Made by a program: the position numbers and the translations under genes
In this document: piece by piece, positions 43,919 through 53,963 of the stretch
Layout of the letters: each line of letters opens with the position of its first letter
Numbering within the stretch: the first letter of the stretch is position 1
NCBI GenBank assembly: GCA_039621445.1
Contig: CP154957.1
Coordinates: 12,793,462 to 12,857,461 of the forward strand
DNA from: Euglena gracilis
Lineage: Eukaryota > Euglenida > Euglenophyceae > Euglenales
Direction of reading: 5' to 3'
Length of the DNA stretch: 64,000 nt
Notes under the pieces: generated by a model
What the model was told of the DNA's origin: nothing
Seen by the model: the letters and a program-made list of their open reading frames with translations, nothing else
The model's database searches: none

Positions 43919-44216
43919 CGCCCAGCACTGACCCCAGAAGCCCCCCCCCCTCCCCCAAGCTATCCCCCCCCCGAGAACAGGGGGACAGGAATAGCTCACT
44001 GTCATAGCATTTTCATAAAGAACAACCCAAAAAATGGACTTTTTGGGGACGTTTTCAAACAAGCAAAAATATCGTACGGTCTACTATTATGATTTGTACT
44101 CCCCCAAAAGAAATATGAATGCAATCAGCGTTCAATGAATGAAGTGAAAAACGAAAAATGAGTGCAATCAGCTGAAAGAATGAATTCAAAAGACACAAGA
44201 CGGAAGACCTGCTTAC

Positions 44217-44283
44217 ACAATTCTTCGCAGCTGCACCGCTGCTTTTGGAACAATAAGCAAACGCTTGGGACCTTCTCACCACC
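44217..44283 (-). CDS. Third, degenerate CCCH-like exon of the large gene
   Basis: Acceptor TTGATTTCCCACAG and donor TTGT|GTAAGC. 22 codons plus one base: GGEKVPSVCLLFQKQRCSCE-EL. It aligns with VPTACLLYLNGSCKWGEH of the 47151-47338 exon (VP-x2-CLL[FY]-x4-C), but the third Cys and the His are not preserved, so zinc binding is doubtful. It starts in phase 0 as required by the preceding exon. Confidence 0.55.
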
Positions 44284-44773
44284 CTGTGGGAAATCAAAAC
44301 AACGCCCCTTGGGCTCCAAGGAAGCTCCACAGAGGCACCAAATAACCAGCCTCCGCAGAGGCTCCGTGGAGGATCTGGGTAACCAGCCTCTGCGAAGGCT
44401 CCAGGGAGGCTTAGGTAACCAATTCTGTCACAGTGTTTTGGGACCATGCATAGTCGAAAAATAGGATGGGTGGCTGGCATAGAGTCACTTTCACCTGCCG
44501 ACCAACTTCTTTGTATTTTACACCCATTGGTGTGGAAAGGGGGTTGGGGGAGCCCCCCTAGAATTCACCTCCTCCGAGATTTTTTGGGGGTATTTTATGA
44601 GCAATGCAAAAATGAACTGGGACCAATCTGGTATTTAAAAAGCTCATGGGGGGAATCCAAACCAGCACTTTGATTATATTTTAACATGAGAATCATCCTG
44701 CCACCTGAAGGGCAGCGACCCAGTGACGAGTTTTCATTTGCAGAATTAAGAAAAAATATTCAAAGATGCCATT

Positions 44774-44832
44774 CAAAATTACAAATTTTGAAATTTGAAA
44801 TTTACTATTATTACAAATTTTGTAATTTTGAA
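44774..44832. repeat. AT-rich inverted repeat
   Basis: CAAAATTACAAATTTTG and CAAATTTTGTAATTTTG are inverted, separated by about 25 bases. Lies in an intron. Confidence 0.7.
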
Positions 44833-45209
44833 AGCAATTTCGTTCAAATTCTAATTCATTGTGGTTTTCAGGGGGGAAATGAGGGGGAATGATGGGGGGG
44901 AATGGTGACATTTGCCTTCAAAGTTTTGAAGAGATCACAATTACCATTGTCACCCAAACGGCAACGAGACAATAACTGGATTTCATTTGCAAGCTGCACA
45001 GAAATCACAAAAAACACTTGCCACCATTACCGCCTTGCCACCCTTTGGGCGGCGGAAATCCCCAAATGGATTATTTCATTGCTCAAAAATCGTTTTGAGC
45101 AAGTTTTGGGGTCAAAAAAATCGGCGCTTTGAGAACCCCCCCCATTCCCACTGGCCAATATTTGGCAAGCTGCAATCGAGCCCCCCCCCCCCCCCGGGTG
45201 CTGCGAACT

Positions 45210-45420
45210 TTCACTTAGTGACCCCCGGGGGGGGCTTTCCCCTGGGCCAAGGCCACCTCCCCCCACTTTTTCCGAAAACCCACCCACCCACGACCACGGG
45301 GTCAACCACCCACCCACCCACCCACCCAAAATCCAGCCGAAATCGGACAAAAACGCTGAAAAAAAAATCCGGTGTGTCCTTCTGCCGGGCAAAAACCTGA
45401 CCCATGGCGCACCCCCCCCC
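45210..45420. repeat. Dispersed repeat copy (as at 30241-30450)
   Basis: CACTTAGTGACCCCCGGGG, then CCCACCCA tract, AAAATCCAGCCGAAATCGG, CTGACCCATGGCGCACC in the same order as the other copy. Confidence 0.65.
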
Positions 45421-45483
45421 CCGCGAGCGGGGGTCCTGGGTCAGAGAAAACGTGCCACAGAAAAAAAATTTCGGTGTATATCA

Positions 45484-45556
45484 CACTTGGCGACTGTACA
45501 GCATCCGCTTCACACATAGGAGGTCCTGGGTTCGATCCGGGCAGATGCCGTTTTCA
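45484..45556 (+). ncRNA. tRNA-like sequence, probably a SINE head or tRNA relic
   Basis: TGGCGACTGTACAGC resembles an A box, and GGTTCGATCC is a near-consensus B box inside a CCTGG-loop-CCGGG T-arm. A CATCCGCTTCACACATAGGA stretch sits where the anticodon arm belongs, with a CAC in the loop position, but only three pairs form and the 5' acceptor strand does not match the 3' one. It is followed by A-rich DNA, as in tRNA-derived SINEs. Confidence 0.45.
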
Positions 45557-45559
45557 GCC

Positions 45560-46715
45560 TATTTTTCGGGTTCACAGAGGCGAAAAAAAAAAGCGACCGC
45601 AACTTTGAAACAACTGGAGCTCAAAGATCAACCTGAAAATCAAAAGAATCATCAAAAAATTCATTCAAATCAAAAAAAATTCATTGGAAATGATGACCAA
45701 GACAGCCCTCAACAAGGGGCCAAAGTCGGCCCAAAAAATTTCTTATCCTGCTGGATTTGACTCGACTTTTGATTGTGTTGGGACTGAACTGGGGTGCAAG
45801 GTCCACCAGGTGAACCAACAATCATTCTTGGGGAGGTGGGAGGCAAACTGTATGACAGCATGGATGTCATGATGCGAAAAAAAGCCAGGTGTAATCTAGG
45901 GGCATTCCTTTGGATGCGGGGGTGGGGGGAGGGGGTGCTGGGGGAGCCTGCGGTTCCCCCTCCCCCGCCCCGCCCCTGCCCCGTCCCTCCCTGACCCCCC
46001 ACCCCTTTCCCTCTCCCCCCAACCCCCAACCCCCTCCCACCGCTCCCCAATGACAGAATCCTTTGGTAGGCGAAGTCAGGCGGGCATGGCATTTTTGCGG
46101 CAAACTGGAAAACGGTGTGGACCAAATTTGACGAACACAGCATTTTCGGTTTTCATCATCATTGGATGTAATGGGGTGTGAGGGGTTAAAAAAAATAAAA
46201 AAAATTGTCTTTTTCTGTGGGGGTTTGGAGTGGGGTGAGGGCTGAAAAACTGTTTCCTTTTTTTTGCGGGGATGTGGGAGGTGCTGGGGTGAAAACAAAA
46301 TTAACTTTTCAATTAGATTTTGTGGGGGTGGGGGCAAAAAAAACGAAGAAAAATATTTTATACTTTTTGAGGTTTAAACAAAATTTTCTTTCCTTTTTCT
46401 TGATTTTCTCCATTTTTTTTGTGGGGAGGTGGGGGGTGGGAGGTGGGGGGTGTTGGGACAAAAAAATAACACTTTTTTTGTGGGTGATGTGGGGGCCAAA
46501 GCAATGCGAAGGGGGAGGTGGGGGGAATGTCAGGTGAAAATTAAAATAATCTTTCTTTGGCATTGGTGTGAGGGGTGTGGGGGGGGGGGGATGGGTTGTC
46601 TGGCAGCCTTTGGGCTGCAATGAAACACAATTTTTTTGCTAATTTCATTTGAAAACATTTTCCAGTCATTGTCATTTACAACACTGGTGCCCTGCGCTGG
46701 AAAATTTATGCTTTC
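45560..46715. other. No gene; G-rich low complexity within an intron
   Basis: 45940-46050 is a C-rich block. 46200-46600 has GGTGGGGG-type runs alternating with A-rich tracts. Open frames are short and unbiased. Confidence 0.5.
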
Positions 46716-46860
46716 ATCATCTGCAAAGAAGAAGGAGGAGGAAGAGGAGGCGGAGAAGGAGAAGGAGAACAAGAACAAGAAGTGGGGGAAACCACTAGCA
46801 ACAAAACCTTCAAACAGAATTTTATCAAATGGAACACAACGCAGAGGTGTTCAGGCACAC

Positions 46861-47008
46861 CTGATACAAGCCCCTTGTGAACTGGACGACATACTGCTTG
46901 GGCACCTTGACGACCTCATACAAATTAGGGTGGTATGCACTGATGAGTTCGGTGGGGGGCAGGGCGTTGAATTGCACCTTGCAGCTCTCCATCCACCGCT
47001 GAAAATCC
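46861..47008 (-). CDS. Second copy of the WM-LP-VPK-TRGL domain (large CCCH gene)
   Basis: Acceptor ACTCCTTCTCAG and donor TATCAG|GTGTGC. One base completes the Gly split with the previous exon, then 49 codons: DFQRWMESCKVQFNALPP, TELISAYHPNLYEVVKVPK, QYVVQFTRGLYQ. This aligns with residues spanning the 51460-51726 and 49317-49463 exons (GWM, F-x2-LP, EV[MV]-x-VPK, [YF]TRGL). The domain is unknown to me. Confidence 0.7.
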
Positions 47009-47150
47009 CTGAGAAGGAGTTTTCATGTGGTGCACCAATTTTACTTTCCCACCCTCGCACTTTGGGCCAAGCAACGGCGGAGTGAGCTGAGGTGAGGGAG
47101 TTGGGCGTTGCTCATTACCCGTTACATCCCATAACCCATCACACAATCAC

Positions 47151-47338
47151 CCATCATGCTCTTGCTTCTTCTTGTAGTTTTTGAGGTGGTGTTTGGTGCT
47201 GGCTCCGATCATTGCTTCTGTGAGTCCTTCGGCACACCGGTTTTTGCCATGCAGCCACTTACGGCTGATATGTGCTTGATTGCAGTGTTCACCCCACTTG
47301 CATGAGCCATTGAGGTACAGCAAACAAGCCGTAGGGAC
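47151..47338 (-). CDS. Second CCCH zinc-finger exon of the large gene
   Basis: Acceptor TTGCTTTCTGATGCAG and donor ATGG|GTGATT. 62 codons plus two bases. VPTACLLYLNGSCKWGEHCN-QAH fits C-x7-C-x5-C-x3-H, a canonical CCCH finger that typically binds single-stranded RNA. A basic tail follows (KHHLKNYKKKQEHDG). Phase 0 at the start, matching the 49317-49463 exon. Confidence 0.8.
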
Positions 47339-47599
47339 CTGCATCAGAAAGCAACTGATCGGCAAAACCGAGAACGAAAACTACAGAGTCCTTCAAACAC
47401 TTGTTTTGCCAATGAGCTGCATTCGGATTATGAAAGAGAAAAATATGAAATGCCCCAGGGAGCGGCGTTTTCCCCTTGCCCAGCCATAGATATTTTTTAA
47501 ACTGGGGGGGAGGGAGGGGGTTCCCCACACCCACCACCCCACCCCTCCCCCCCCCCCCGGGCCTGGGGTGGGGGTCCGGGGGGCCCACTTTTGGGGGGG

Positions 47600-48100
47600 G
47601 TCAATTTTTTGGCGCTTTGTGCCAAAAAAACCAAAAATGCCCAAACCCTGCCATTGGCGGGGGGACCACAAGGCCCCCGGGAACACTCTCTCCCCCGTGG
47701 CAGGGATGAACGGGAAGACTTGAGGGGGGTCGGGACCTCCCAACATGGACGGGGGAGGTTGGGTTGGACCCCCTCAAAACTGACATGGGCCCGGGAATTT
47801 TTAAGTTTTGTGGACTGGCAATATCAGGCCAAAATTGTTGGCATTTTAAAAAACAAATCCAAAAATGCTCATTTCTGAAATGTTTGATGTGGAAAACACC
47901 AAAACATCAAAAGTGGGGGAAAAGGCATTCTTTTGCTCATTTTCTGGCGCTGTGCACAATTTGCTATTTTTGGGCCGAGGAGGGGGGGTTGGTCTACCCG
48001 TTCCCAATATCTAGGGGGGGCGGTCTGGACCCCCCCACCACCTTACCCCCCTCAGTGGGGGGTGGTCAGAACCAGGTTTTGAATAATGCTGAGCTCGAAA
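47600..48100. repeat. Dispersed repeat in an intron
   Basis: Carries the GGCGCTTTGTGCC hairpin (47611-47623), ATCCAAAAATGCTC, GTGGAAAACACCAAAACATC and TTTGCTATTTTTGGGCC words of the 19660/30530/31800 family, and GGTGGTC-type G-run ends. Confidence 0.55.
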
Positions 48101-48239
48101 TGGAACTTGCACGTGGTGGAAGGCCGAAAAGACTAGCAGTGCAAATTTCACGTAATTTATCATTTACACCTGCAATTTATCATTGCACACCAGCAATTTA
48201 CGGTAATGGTGATTTCACAGCAATTTTTGAAATGCCAAG

Positions 48240-48990
48240 TGCTCAGAGGCCCCCCCACATACCCTCGAAAAACGCTCATTTCAAAAACACGTTTTCCGGG
48301 TCCGGGAGGCCAAATTACATGGTTTCGGGCAATTTTTTTTTTCAATTTTTGTTCGACGTTTTTAACCCAAAAAAAAATGGCCGAAAACGGCAAAGTCAAA
48401 ACGGGCCAAAACTGTAGAAAATGGCCAAAACTGGCCGAAAAATGGCCGCAGCTCGGGATCAACTCTTCATGTAGCCTGAGTTACGGCCATTTTCGGTCAA
48501 TTTTGGCCCATTTCAGGGGCCATTTTGGGCTGTTTTTGGGGCCATCGATGTTTCCAAAATATCTTGGAAATGAAGCAAAATCAAAGGAAATGTCCGGGGA
48601 CCTGAATTGAAGCCTCACAATGCCCTATCTAACAGTATTTTGATTTCCCTGCAACTCCTGTCTGGACTTTTCCTTTGATTTTGCTTCATTGTCGAGATAT
48701 TTTTGGAAATAGATTTTTTTACCCCAAAAAAAACGGCCCAAAACGGCCGGTTTGGGCCACAAAAGTGCGAGCCAGGTGTGTCAGCGGCCAAAATGGCAAA
48801 TGGGGTCTGGGGCACTTCCGGAGATAATGTGAATTTCTCGACATATTTTCGAAAAATTGATTTTTTGACTGATCTTTGGACCCCGGCGAAATGGCAGAGT
48901 CGGAAGGGGGGGCAATCCCACCCAGTTTGGACCCCTTCGCCGAATCCAGTCGTTCGCGACTAAAAAAATAATTCCGGGAACGGGAGGGGA
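48240..48990. repeat. Dispersed repeat copy (as at 32190-32960)
   Basis: GGGTCCGGGAGGCCAAATTA, AATGGCCGCAGCTCGGG, TTTCCTTTGATTTTGCTTC and CAGTTTGGACCCCTTCGC in the same order as 32190-32960. Confidence 0.65.
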
Positions 48991-49316
48991 TCCAGCAGAC
49001 CCACCCCACCCACCCTGCCCGTCATGGGGTCCAACCTTTAAAAAAGGCCAAAAAACCCTGCTCCAAGCCTCACAAAGGGGAGGCTGGTCAGAGTTTTTTC
49101 AATTTGGTGGGATAAGAATACTGTTTGGGTTTTTTTGCAGTTTCTCATCTTCACTGGTAGTGGATAAAAAGGTCCTAGCCCACAAGCTCCTCCTCACAAG
49201 CCCTCAGAACCCCCCCCCAAAAAACAAGCCCTACACATCCTTTTTGCCACCTGCATTCCCAGCCCGTGTTTCTGGCCGCCTTCGACCCAGATGACCATGT
49301 GTGATTGGATTCATAC

Positions 49317-49463
49317 CTTCCCGCAATATGCATTTGCCGAGATGTTTGTGGCAAGCTTTTTGTCACGATCCTCGGGAGACAAAAAGAGCCCACGGGTGTA
49401 TTCCAATTGAGTCTTGGGAACTTCCATCACTTCTTTAATGGTAGCATTGAAGACTTCAAACAT
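49317..49463 (-). CDS. Exon completing the first WM-LP-VPK-TRGL domain (large CCCH gene)
   Basis: Acceptor CTCCTTTTTGCAG, donor GGGAAG|GTATGA. Exactly 49 codons, phase 0 to 0: MFEVFNATIKEVMEVPKTQL, EYTRGLFLSPEDRDKKLATN, ISANAYCGK. EVMEVPK-x4-YTRGL corresponds to EVVKVPK-x5-FTRGL in the 46861-47008 exon. Both neighbours are in phase. Confidence 0.75.
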
Positions 49464-50545
49464 CTGCAAAAAGGAGGGGAGTGGAAAAAGAACTGCACAG
49501 TTGAATGAGGACAAGCACGTCACAACAATTCTTTTCAATTTCTTGGGAGATCACGTGGGCTGTTTGCCAAAGGGCTTACCACCCACGCGAGCCATAGCGC
49601 ACCTCCCCCTTGATCCCTCCTCTGCCAAGGGGTTTCAAAACATCGCCCCCTTCAAAACCCCCCGAAATCAATTGGAATGACTGATCCCAACAACTCTTTC
49701 CAACAATTCCTTCAATTTTTCCAACCATTCCAACAATCCAACCACCATTCAATAAAATAAAGTGCTTTCCCAACCCAAAAAAATTGCAAAAAAAATGATC
49801 TTTCCCAATTTTATTTCGAAAAATAGGCCTGCGCTGTGGCGTGGCATCCGGCTAGACCCCCACTCCTCAAAACGGCGTGCGTCACGGTGCACCCACTTCA
49901 CCGACCCTCCTCACCCCCTTGCTGAGAGAAGACTCAATTGGACTGCCGGTGACCACAAACCAACAAGGGTATTGGGCCTCTTCACTCTCAATTTTCTTTT
50001 CTCCGTGCTTTCCTGCACATGCTCAAACAGCACTGTAAAGGAGGGGATATGCAACAAGATAATGCAAAAAAATGCAAAAGAAAATGCAAAAAATGCAAAA
50101 AAAAATTTTTGCAAAAAAATGCAAGTTGTCTGTCAATTCCTTTAGGAGGTCTCTGGGGCTGTACTCTTTCTGCTGGAGAGGACTTGCAAAAATTCACCTG
50201 CCCCAAAATAAAAAGTTTCCACCAAAGAAAATTTGGTGGAAACTTGCATCTGAAAGTAGAGATGCCCCAAAATGCCTCGGCAATGCCCCAAAAAATTGCA
50301 AGGGCAAAATATCCAAAAAAAGCAAAAATGCGAGTTTTCCACACTTTTTTTCCCTTTGCAAAACAATGCAAATTTTCAAGACTTTAGATTTGTAAAAAAA
50401 ATGAAAATTACAAAACTTGCACATCCCCCCCCCCCCCGAACTGTTCCAGGCAACTTCATCTCAAAGCTTTCATTTCAAACTTCTGGGGGGTGAGAAAAAT
50501 ATTGGGATGAGATGGGTGCGAAATGCAAAATTGCCCCCTGACCTT
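49464..50545. other. Intron sequence; nothing recognised
   Basis: A-rich with TGCAAAA-type microrepeats at 50060-50130. No coding or RNA signal. Confidence 0.5.
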
Positions 50546-50622
50546 GATCCCCCCCCCCCGATCTTGTCCCATTGCTGGGCTGTTGTTGGTAAGTGCATGG
50601 GACAAGATCGGGGGGGGGGGAT
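50546..50622. mobile_element. Minimal poly-C-ended hairpin, GATCTTGTCCCA subfamily
   Basis: ATC11GATCTTGTCCCA on the left and its inverse TGGGACAAGATCG10AT on the right, with only ~24 bases between. Smallest example of the poly-C-ended design. Confidence 0.7.
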
Positions 50623-50709
50623 GGTGCACGCAGCAAGAAAGTTCCTTCCACACATGTATCAGTGTGCCCAACTGAACAAGGTGATATGGATGGCAGGCAG
50701 GCTTGTGCT

Positions 50710-51250
50710 CACCGACCGGGGGGGGGGCTATAGGGTGCCCCTAGCACACCCCTGGGGGTGGGGTCCGGGGGGGGGGGGGGGGACCCAGAAAATTTTCATT
50801 GAAAATGGCCTTTTCCGGGCCCCTGGCACCTTTGGCGCTGGGGTAAGAGGGGGGTGCCTGCTATGAGCAGGCACCCCCCAAAAACCCGACCTCCCCTCCG
50901 TGGGAGTCGGATGGGGTGCTATGGAGGTTCGGCACGTCTGACGAGGACCCTCGGCCACCAGGGGGGGGGGGCATTTTGCCATGCCGAGGGGGTCCCCAAA
51001 GGAGGTTCGGCAGCCACCCCCCCCCCTGGTGGTCGCACCCCCTCAGCACGATGGCAAAATGGGGACCCCCCCCTTGGTCAGTCGACCCCCTCGGCACGGC
51101 ATGCCGAATCATACCAATGAATTTTCCTTTGGGAAATTCCGGCTGTCCGCCACGGTGGACCCTCCCCCCCCCCCGGGGGGGACTGATGCCTGCCCCTAGC
51201 ACCCCCCCCCCGTGGGGCAGGCACCTGACTACCATGCCCCCCCATATAAG
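50710..51250. repeat. Composite inverted-repeat DNA
   Basis: Holds the CTGGCACCTTTGGCGCTGG hairpin (50823-50839), a GGGGTGCCTGC/GCAGGCACCCCCC inverted pair, and a GGCATTTTGCCATGCCGAGG segment partly inverted at 51040-51110. Element borders are not certain. Confidence 0.45.
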
Positions 51251-51459
51251 ACCCCCCCCCTGGCCGGCCAACTGCGTTTTGGGTGAACGGGCGATGGTCC
51301 AAGGATGCCAAAAGTCATTTTCCCCCCAATGTCGACCTGCTTTTGCCATGAGCGTTTTTCTTTCCATTTTGACTGTGAATTTTGTATTGAACGTGTTGGG
51401 ACAGCAGCCCAGTAAATCTAAGGTATGCAATAACTGTGGCAGAGAAATCGGACAATAAC

Positions 51460-51726
51460 CTTGTCATGCGGCAGCTGTCCAAATGTCTCAGCATTCATCT
51501 GCATCCACCCAAGATGCTTCTCACGCTGTCCTCGCATGAAATCCAGCTCAACATGAACGAGTCGGCAGCTCTCCTTTCGTTCGCATTTTCCTTTCTGGAA
51601 CAATTCGCAAAGAGTAAAGGTGGTTTTGTTGGTGTTGTTGTCTCCTTCAGTGCCAGCGTCCGAAGATGACCGAGAATGTAAGAGTTGTGGTGTGATGGCA
51701 GTTTGCACAAGGCGGCTGACTGGGAC
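51460..51726 (-). CDS. First recognised CCCH zinc-finger exon of a large minus-strand gene
   Basis: Acceptor CTCTTTCTCTTGACAG, donor CATGACAAG|GTTATT, exactly 89 codons, phase 0 to 0. After a Ser/Thr/Asn-rich lead (VPVSRLVQTAITPQLLHSRS), CELFQKGKCERKESCRLV-H fits C-x7-C-x5-C-x3-H. The exon ends GWMQMNAETFGQLPHDK, the first half of a domain finished by the next exon. Downstream exons (49317-49463, 47151-47338, 46861-47008, 44217-44283, 43206-43380, 42840-43018, 42526-42630, 37562-37806 and on to 33937) all join in phase. Likely role: RNA binding, by family; partner RNAs unknown. Upstream exons are not identified. Confidence 0.75.
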
Positions 51727-52305
51727 CTGTCAAGAGAAAGAGACTCATCTGGGAACATCGTTGGGGGGGGGTCTCAAATTGCATTTCCGCCAAAAACTGC
51801 TCAAATTGCACAAAACCGACAGGTTGGTGAGAAATACATTGAAATTTCAACTCGTGAAGGCTGCCCCAAAAGGAGGAAGGGGGGGACTTTCAACCGTTTT
51901 GCCAAAGGTTCAAAAACCATGAAAATTGACCCCCGGGGGGTCAGCGGGAAAATTTGGGCTGGTTGGAAAAAGGCTGCTGGCTGCCCCCCCCCCCCCCCAA
52001 TGCTGGAGCTGGACCAACTCGGGGTCGATTGAACCTGGAACCCAAAAATCGAAATTGCAAAAATGCCCCAAAAACTGCCAATTATGCAAAAAAATTGATT
52101 TTTCCACCCCAATTCCTGGACAGCTTTTATCCCGACCCATTTTCGTCCATTTTCGATCCATTTTCCCCCCATTTTTGGCCCATTTTTGACCCCCGAAAGC
52201 GAAAAATGCGTTCTCCAGCCGCCCCTTTGGGCGGGTGGAAATAAATAAATCTCGTTGATGGGGGAGAGAGTAGAATTGGGTATCTTTCGAAAGATTGGGA
52301 AAATA

Positions 52306-52430
52306 TATTTCACTTCAGAGATATTTCAGAAATATTTCAGAAATATTTTCAAAATTTCAAATCTTTCACCGAGGGGAAAATATATTTCTGAAATTTCATG
52401 AAATATTTCAAGTGAACTATTTCAATATTT
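52306..52430. repeat. Cluster of AAATATTTC palindromes
   Basis: GAAATATTTC and variants recur about eight times, with a longer inverted pairing between the two halves around CACCGAGGGG. Confidence 0.75.
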
Positions 52431-52469
52431 CTTGACGGAGTTTTACCCCCCCCCCCCCGATGGGATCCC

Positions 52470-52802
52470 TAAGGGGGTGTATGAGTCGCGGGGGGGGGGG
52501 TCGCGGGGGGGTCGCGGGGGGGTCGCGGGGGGAACGTGGAAGTTTTGACGGGTCACGCGTGACAGGTGTGACCTTTCATACAACGTCACATGGAACCTAT
52601 TTTTAGAACTTTTGGGTCCAAAAATAGCTCCAATTAGGAATTAGTCACACATTTTCGGCAATTTTGATTCCTAATTTGAGTGCAAATTAGGAATTAGGTG
52701 CCACTTTTTGGCTCCTACTGGGATGTGGAAATCCTCCATTTGTGGGTCGCGGGGGGGTCGCGGGGGGGTCGCGGGGGGGGTCGCGGGGGATACACCCCCT
52801 AA
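52470..52802. mobile_element. Inverted-end element with TCGCGGGGGGG arrays
   Basis: TAAGGGGGTGTAT at the left and ATACACCCCCTAA at the right. Each end is followed by four or so GTCGCGGGGGG units (direct). The interior has GGAATTAG/CTAATTTG inverted words. Diverged copies occur inverted at 58262-58812 and 58845-59027. Confidence 0.75.
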
Positions 52803-52803
52803 A

Positions 52804-53102
52804 CAGGCTAGTCGGGTGCCGACCCCACCCCGGGGGGGGGGGGTGCCTGCCTGGGCAGGTACCCCAAGCACTCCAAATCCGACCCCCGGGGGGGGGGGGG
52901 TAAGGCACACGGCCAAAAGTGCCCCAGCACAGACCCGGCGCCGTGGGGAGCCAAAAATGGCCTAATTTTCAAAGGAATGTGCCTGGGCAAAGGCCGAAAT
53001 CCAACCCCCCCCCCCGGGGGAGGGGGGGTAGTGCCTGCCTGGGCAGGCACTCATAAGCACTCCGGACCCCCCCTCTCCCCCGGGTTGGTAAAAAACAGCC
53101 TG
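52804..53102. mobile_element. 299-bp hAT-like element, opposite-orientation sibling of 24040-24338
   Basis: Ends CAGGCTAGTCGGGTGCC and GGTTGGTAAAAAACAGCCTG, inverse of the 24040 element, with identical total length and the GGCGC hairpin arm near 52937. Flanks CCCCTAAA and ACCCTAAG match at 6 of 8, so the target duplication has decayed or the site was shared with the adjacent element. Confidence 0.75.
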
Positions 53103-53280
53103 ACCCTAAGACCCTGACCCTGAGCCCCTTCTAATTGGGGGGTAAGGATTCTCTGTCCTCCTCCCTCCCAACCCGAGAGTTCGGCAGGGCAATGCAATAC
53201 CCCAATCCTATTCCTTCCAATGACCCCATAAAACGTCGTTTCCCAGCTCAAAAACCACAAATGCAAGCGCAGGTGACAAT

Positions 53281-53414
53281 CAGGCTGTTCTTTTTTTTTA
53301 CCAACCCCAGGGGGGAGGGGGGGTCAGGAGTGCCTGTGAGTGCCTGCCAGGCAGGCACTATCCCCCCCCCGGGGGGGGGGGGGGGGTGGTCGGCACCCGA
53401 CTGAAAACAGCCTG
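53281..53414. mobile_element. 134-bp deletion derivative of the same hAT-like family
   Basis: Target duplication GTGACAAT (53273-53280, 53415-53422). Same ends as the 299-bp copies (CAGGCTGTTCT... / ...TGAAAACAGCCTG) but lacking the central hairpin part. Confidence 0.9.
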
Positions 53415-53925
53415 GTGACAATTTGCAGGGGGGGACGATGGCAACCAACTTGTAAAATTTTGGGTGGGGGGTCGAGCAGCGAACAAGTGTCGCAGGTTGT
53501 CCAACCATTCTGGATACCCGCCCTGTGGTTGAGCCGGGTGCGAGACACCATCAAGGGAGGGGGGTAGATTTGGCCCGGGGGGGGGGTTGACGTTTTTTTT
53601 GTTTTTTTAAAAAAAACAAAAAAACATGTTTTTTTAAAAAAACGCAAAAAAACATTTTTTTTTGAAAAAGCAAAAATTGACCTTTTTCCTTGCGAAATGA
53701 CCATTTTTTTGAAGAAAATTTTTCGCGGGTGGTTCGGGTCACGAGGGGGGGGGGGGTCACGGGGGGGCTACAGGGGGGGGGTCACGAGGGGGGTCACATT
53801 TTCGGTGGCCAGATTAGAAATCACTGAAAACGAAATTTTTGTGGAAAAATCCTTTTTAAGCTCCAAAATAGGAATCCCCCAAACAAAAATTAGGAAATCT
53901 ACCGGAATATTTTTCAAATTAACGA

Positions 53926-53928
<3 letters not shown>

Positions 53929-53963
<35 letters not shown>

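Noticed and set aside
46530-46778. Exon after 46861 beginning at a very strong polypyrimidine acceptor (TTCTTCTTTGCAG)
   Set aside because: In the required phase it gives only four codons and a stop. The exon at 44217-44283 instead continues the protein in phase and resembles a CCCH segment. It could still be an alternative last exon.
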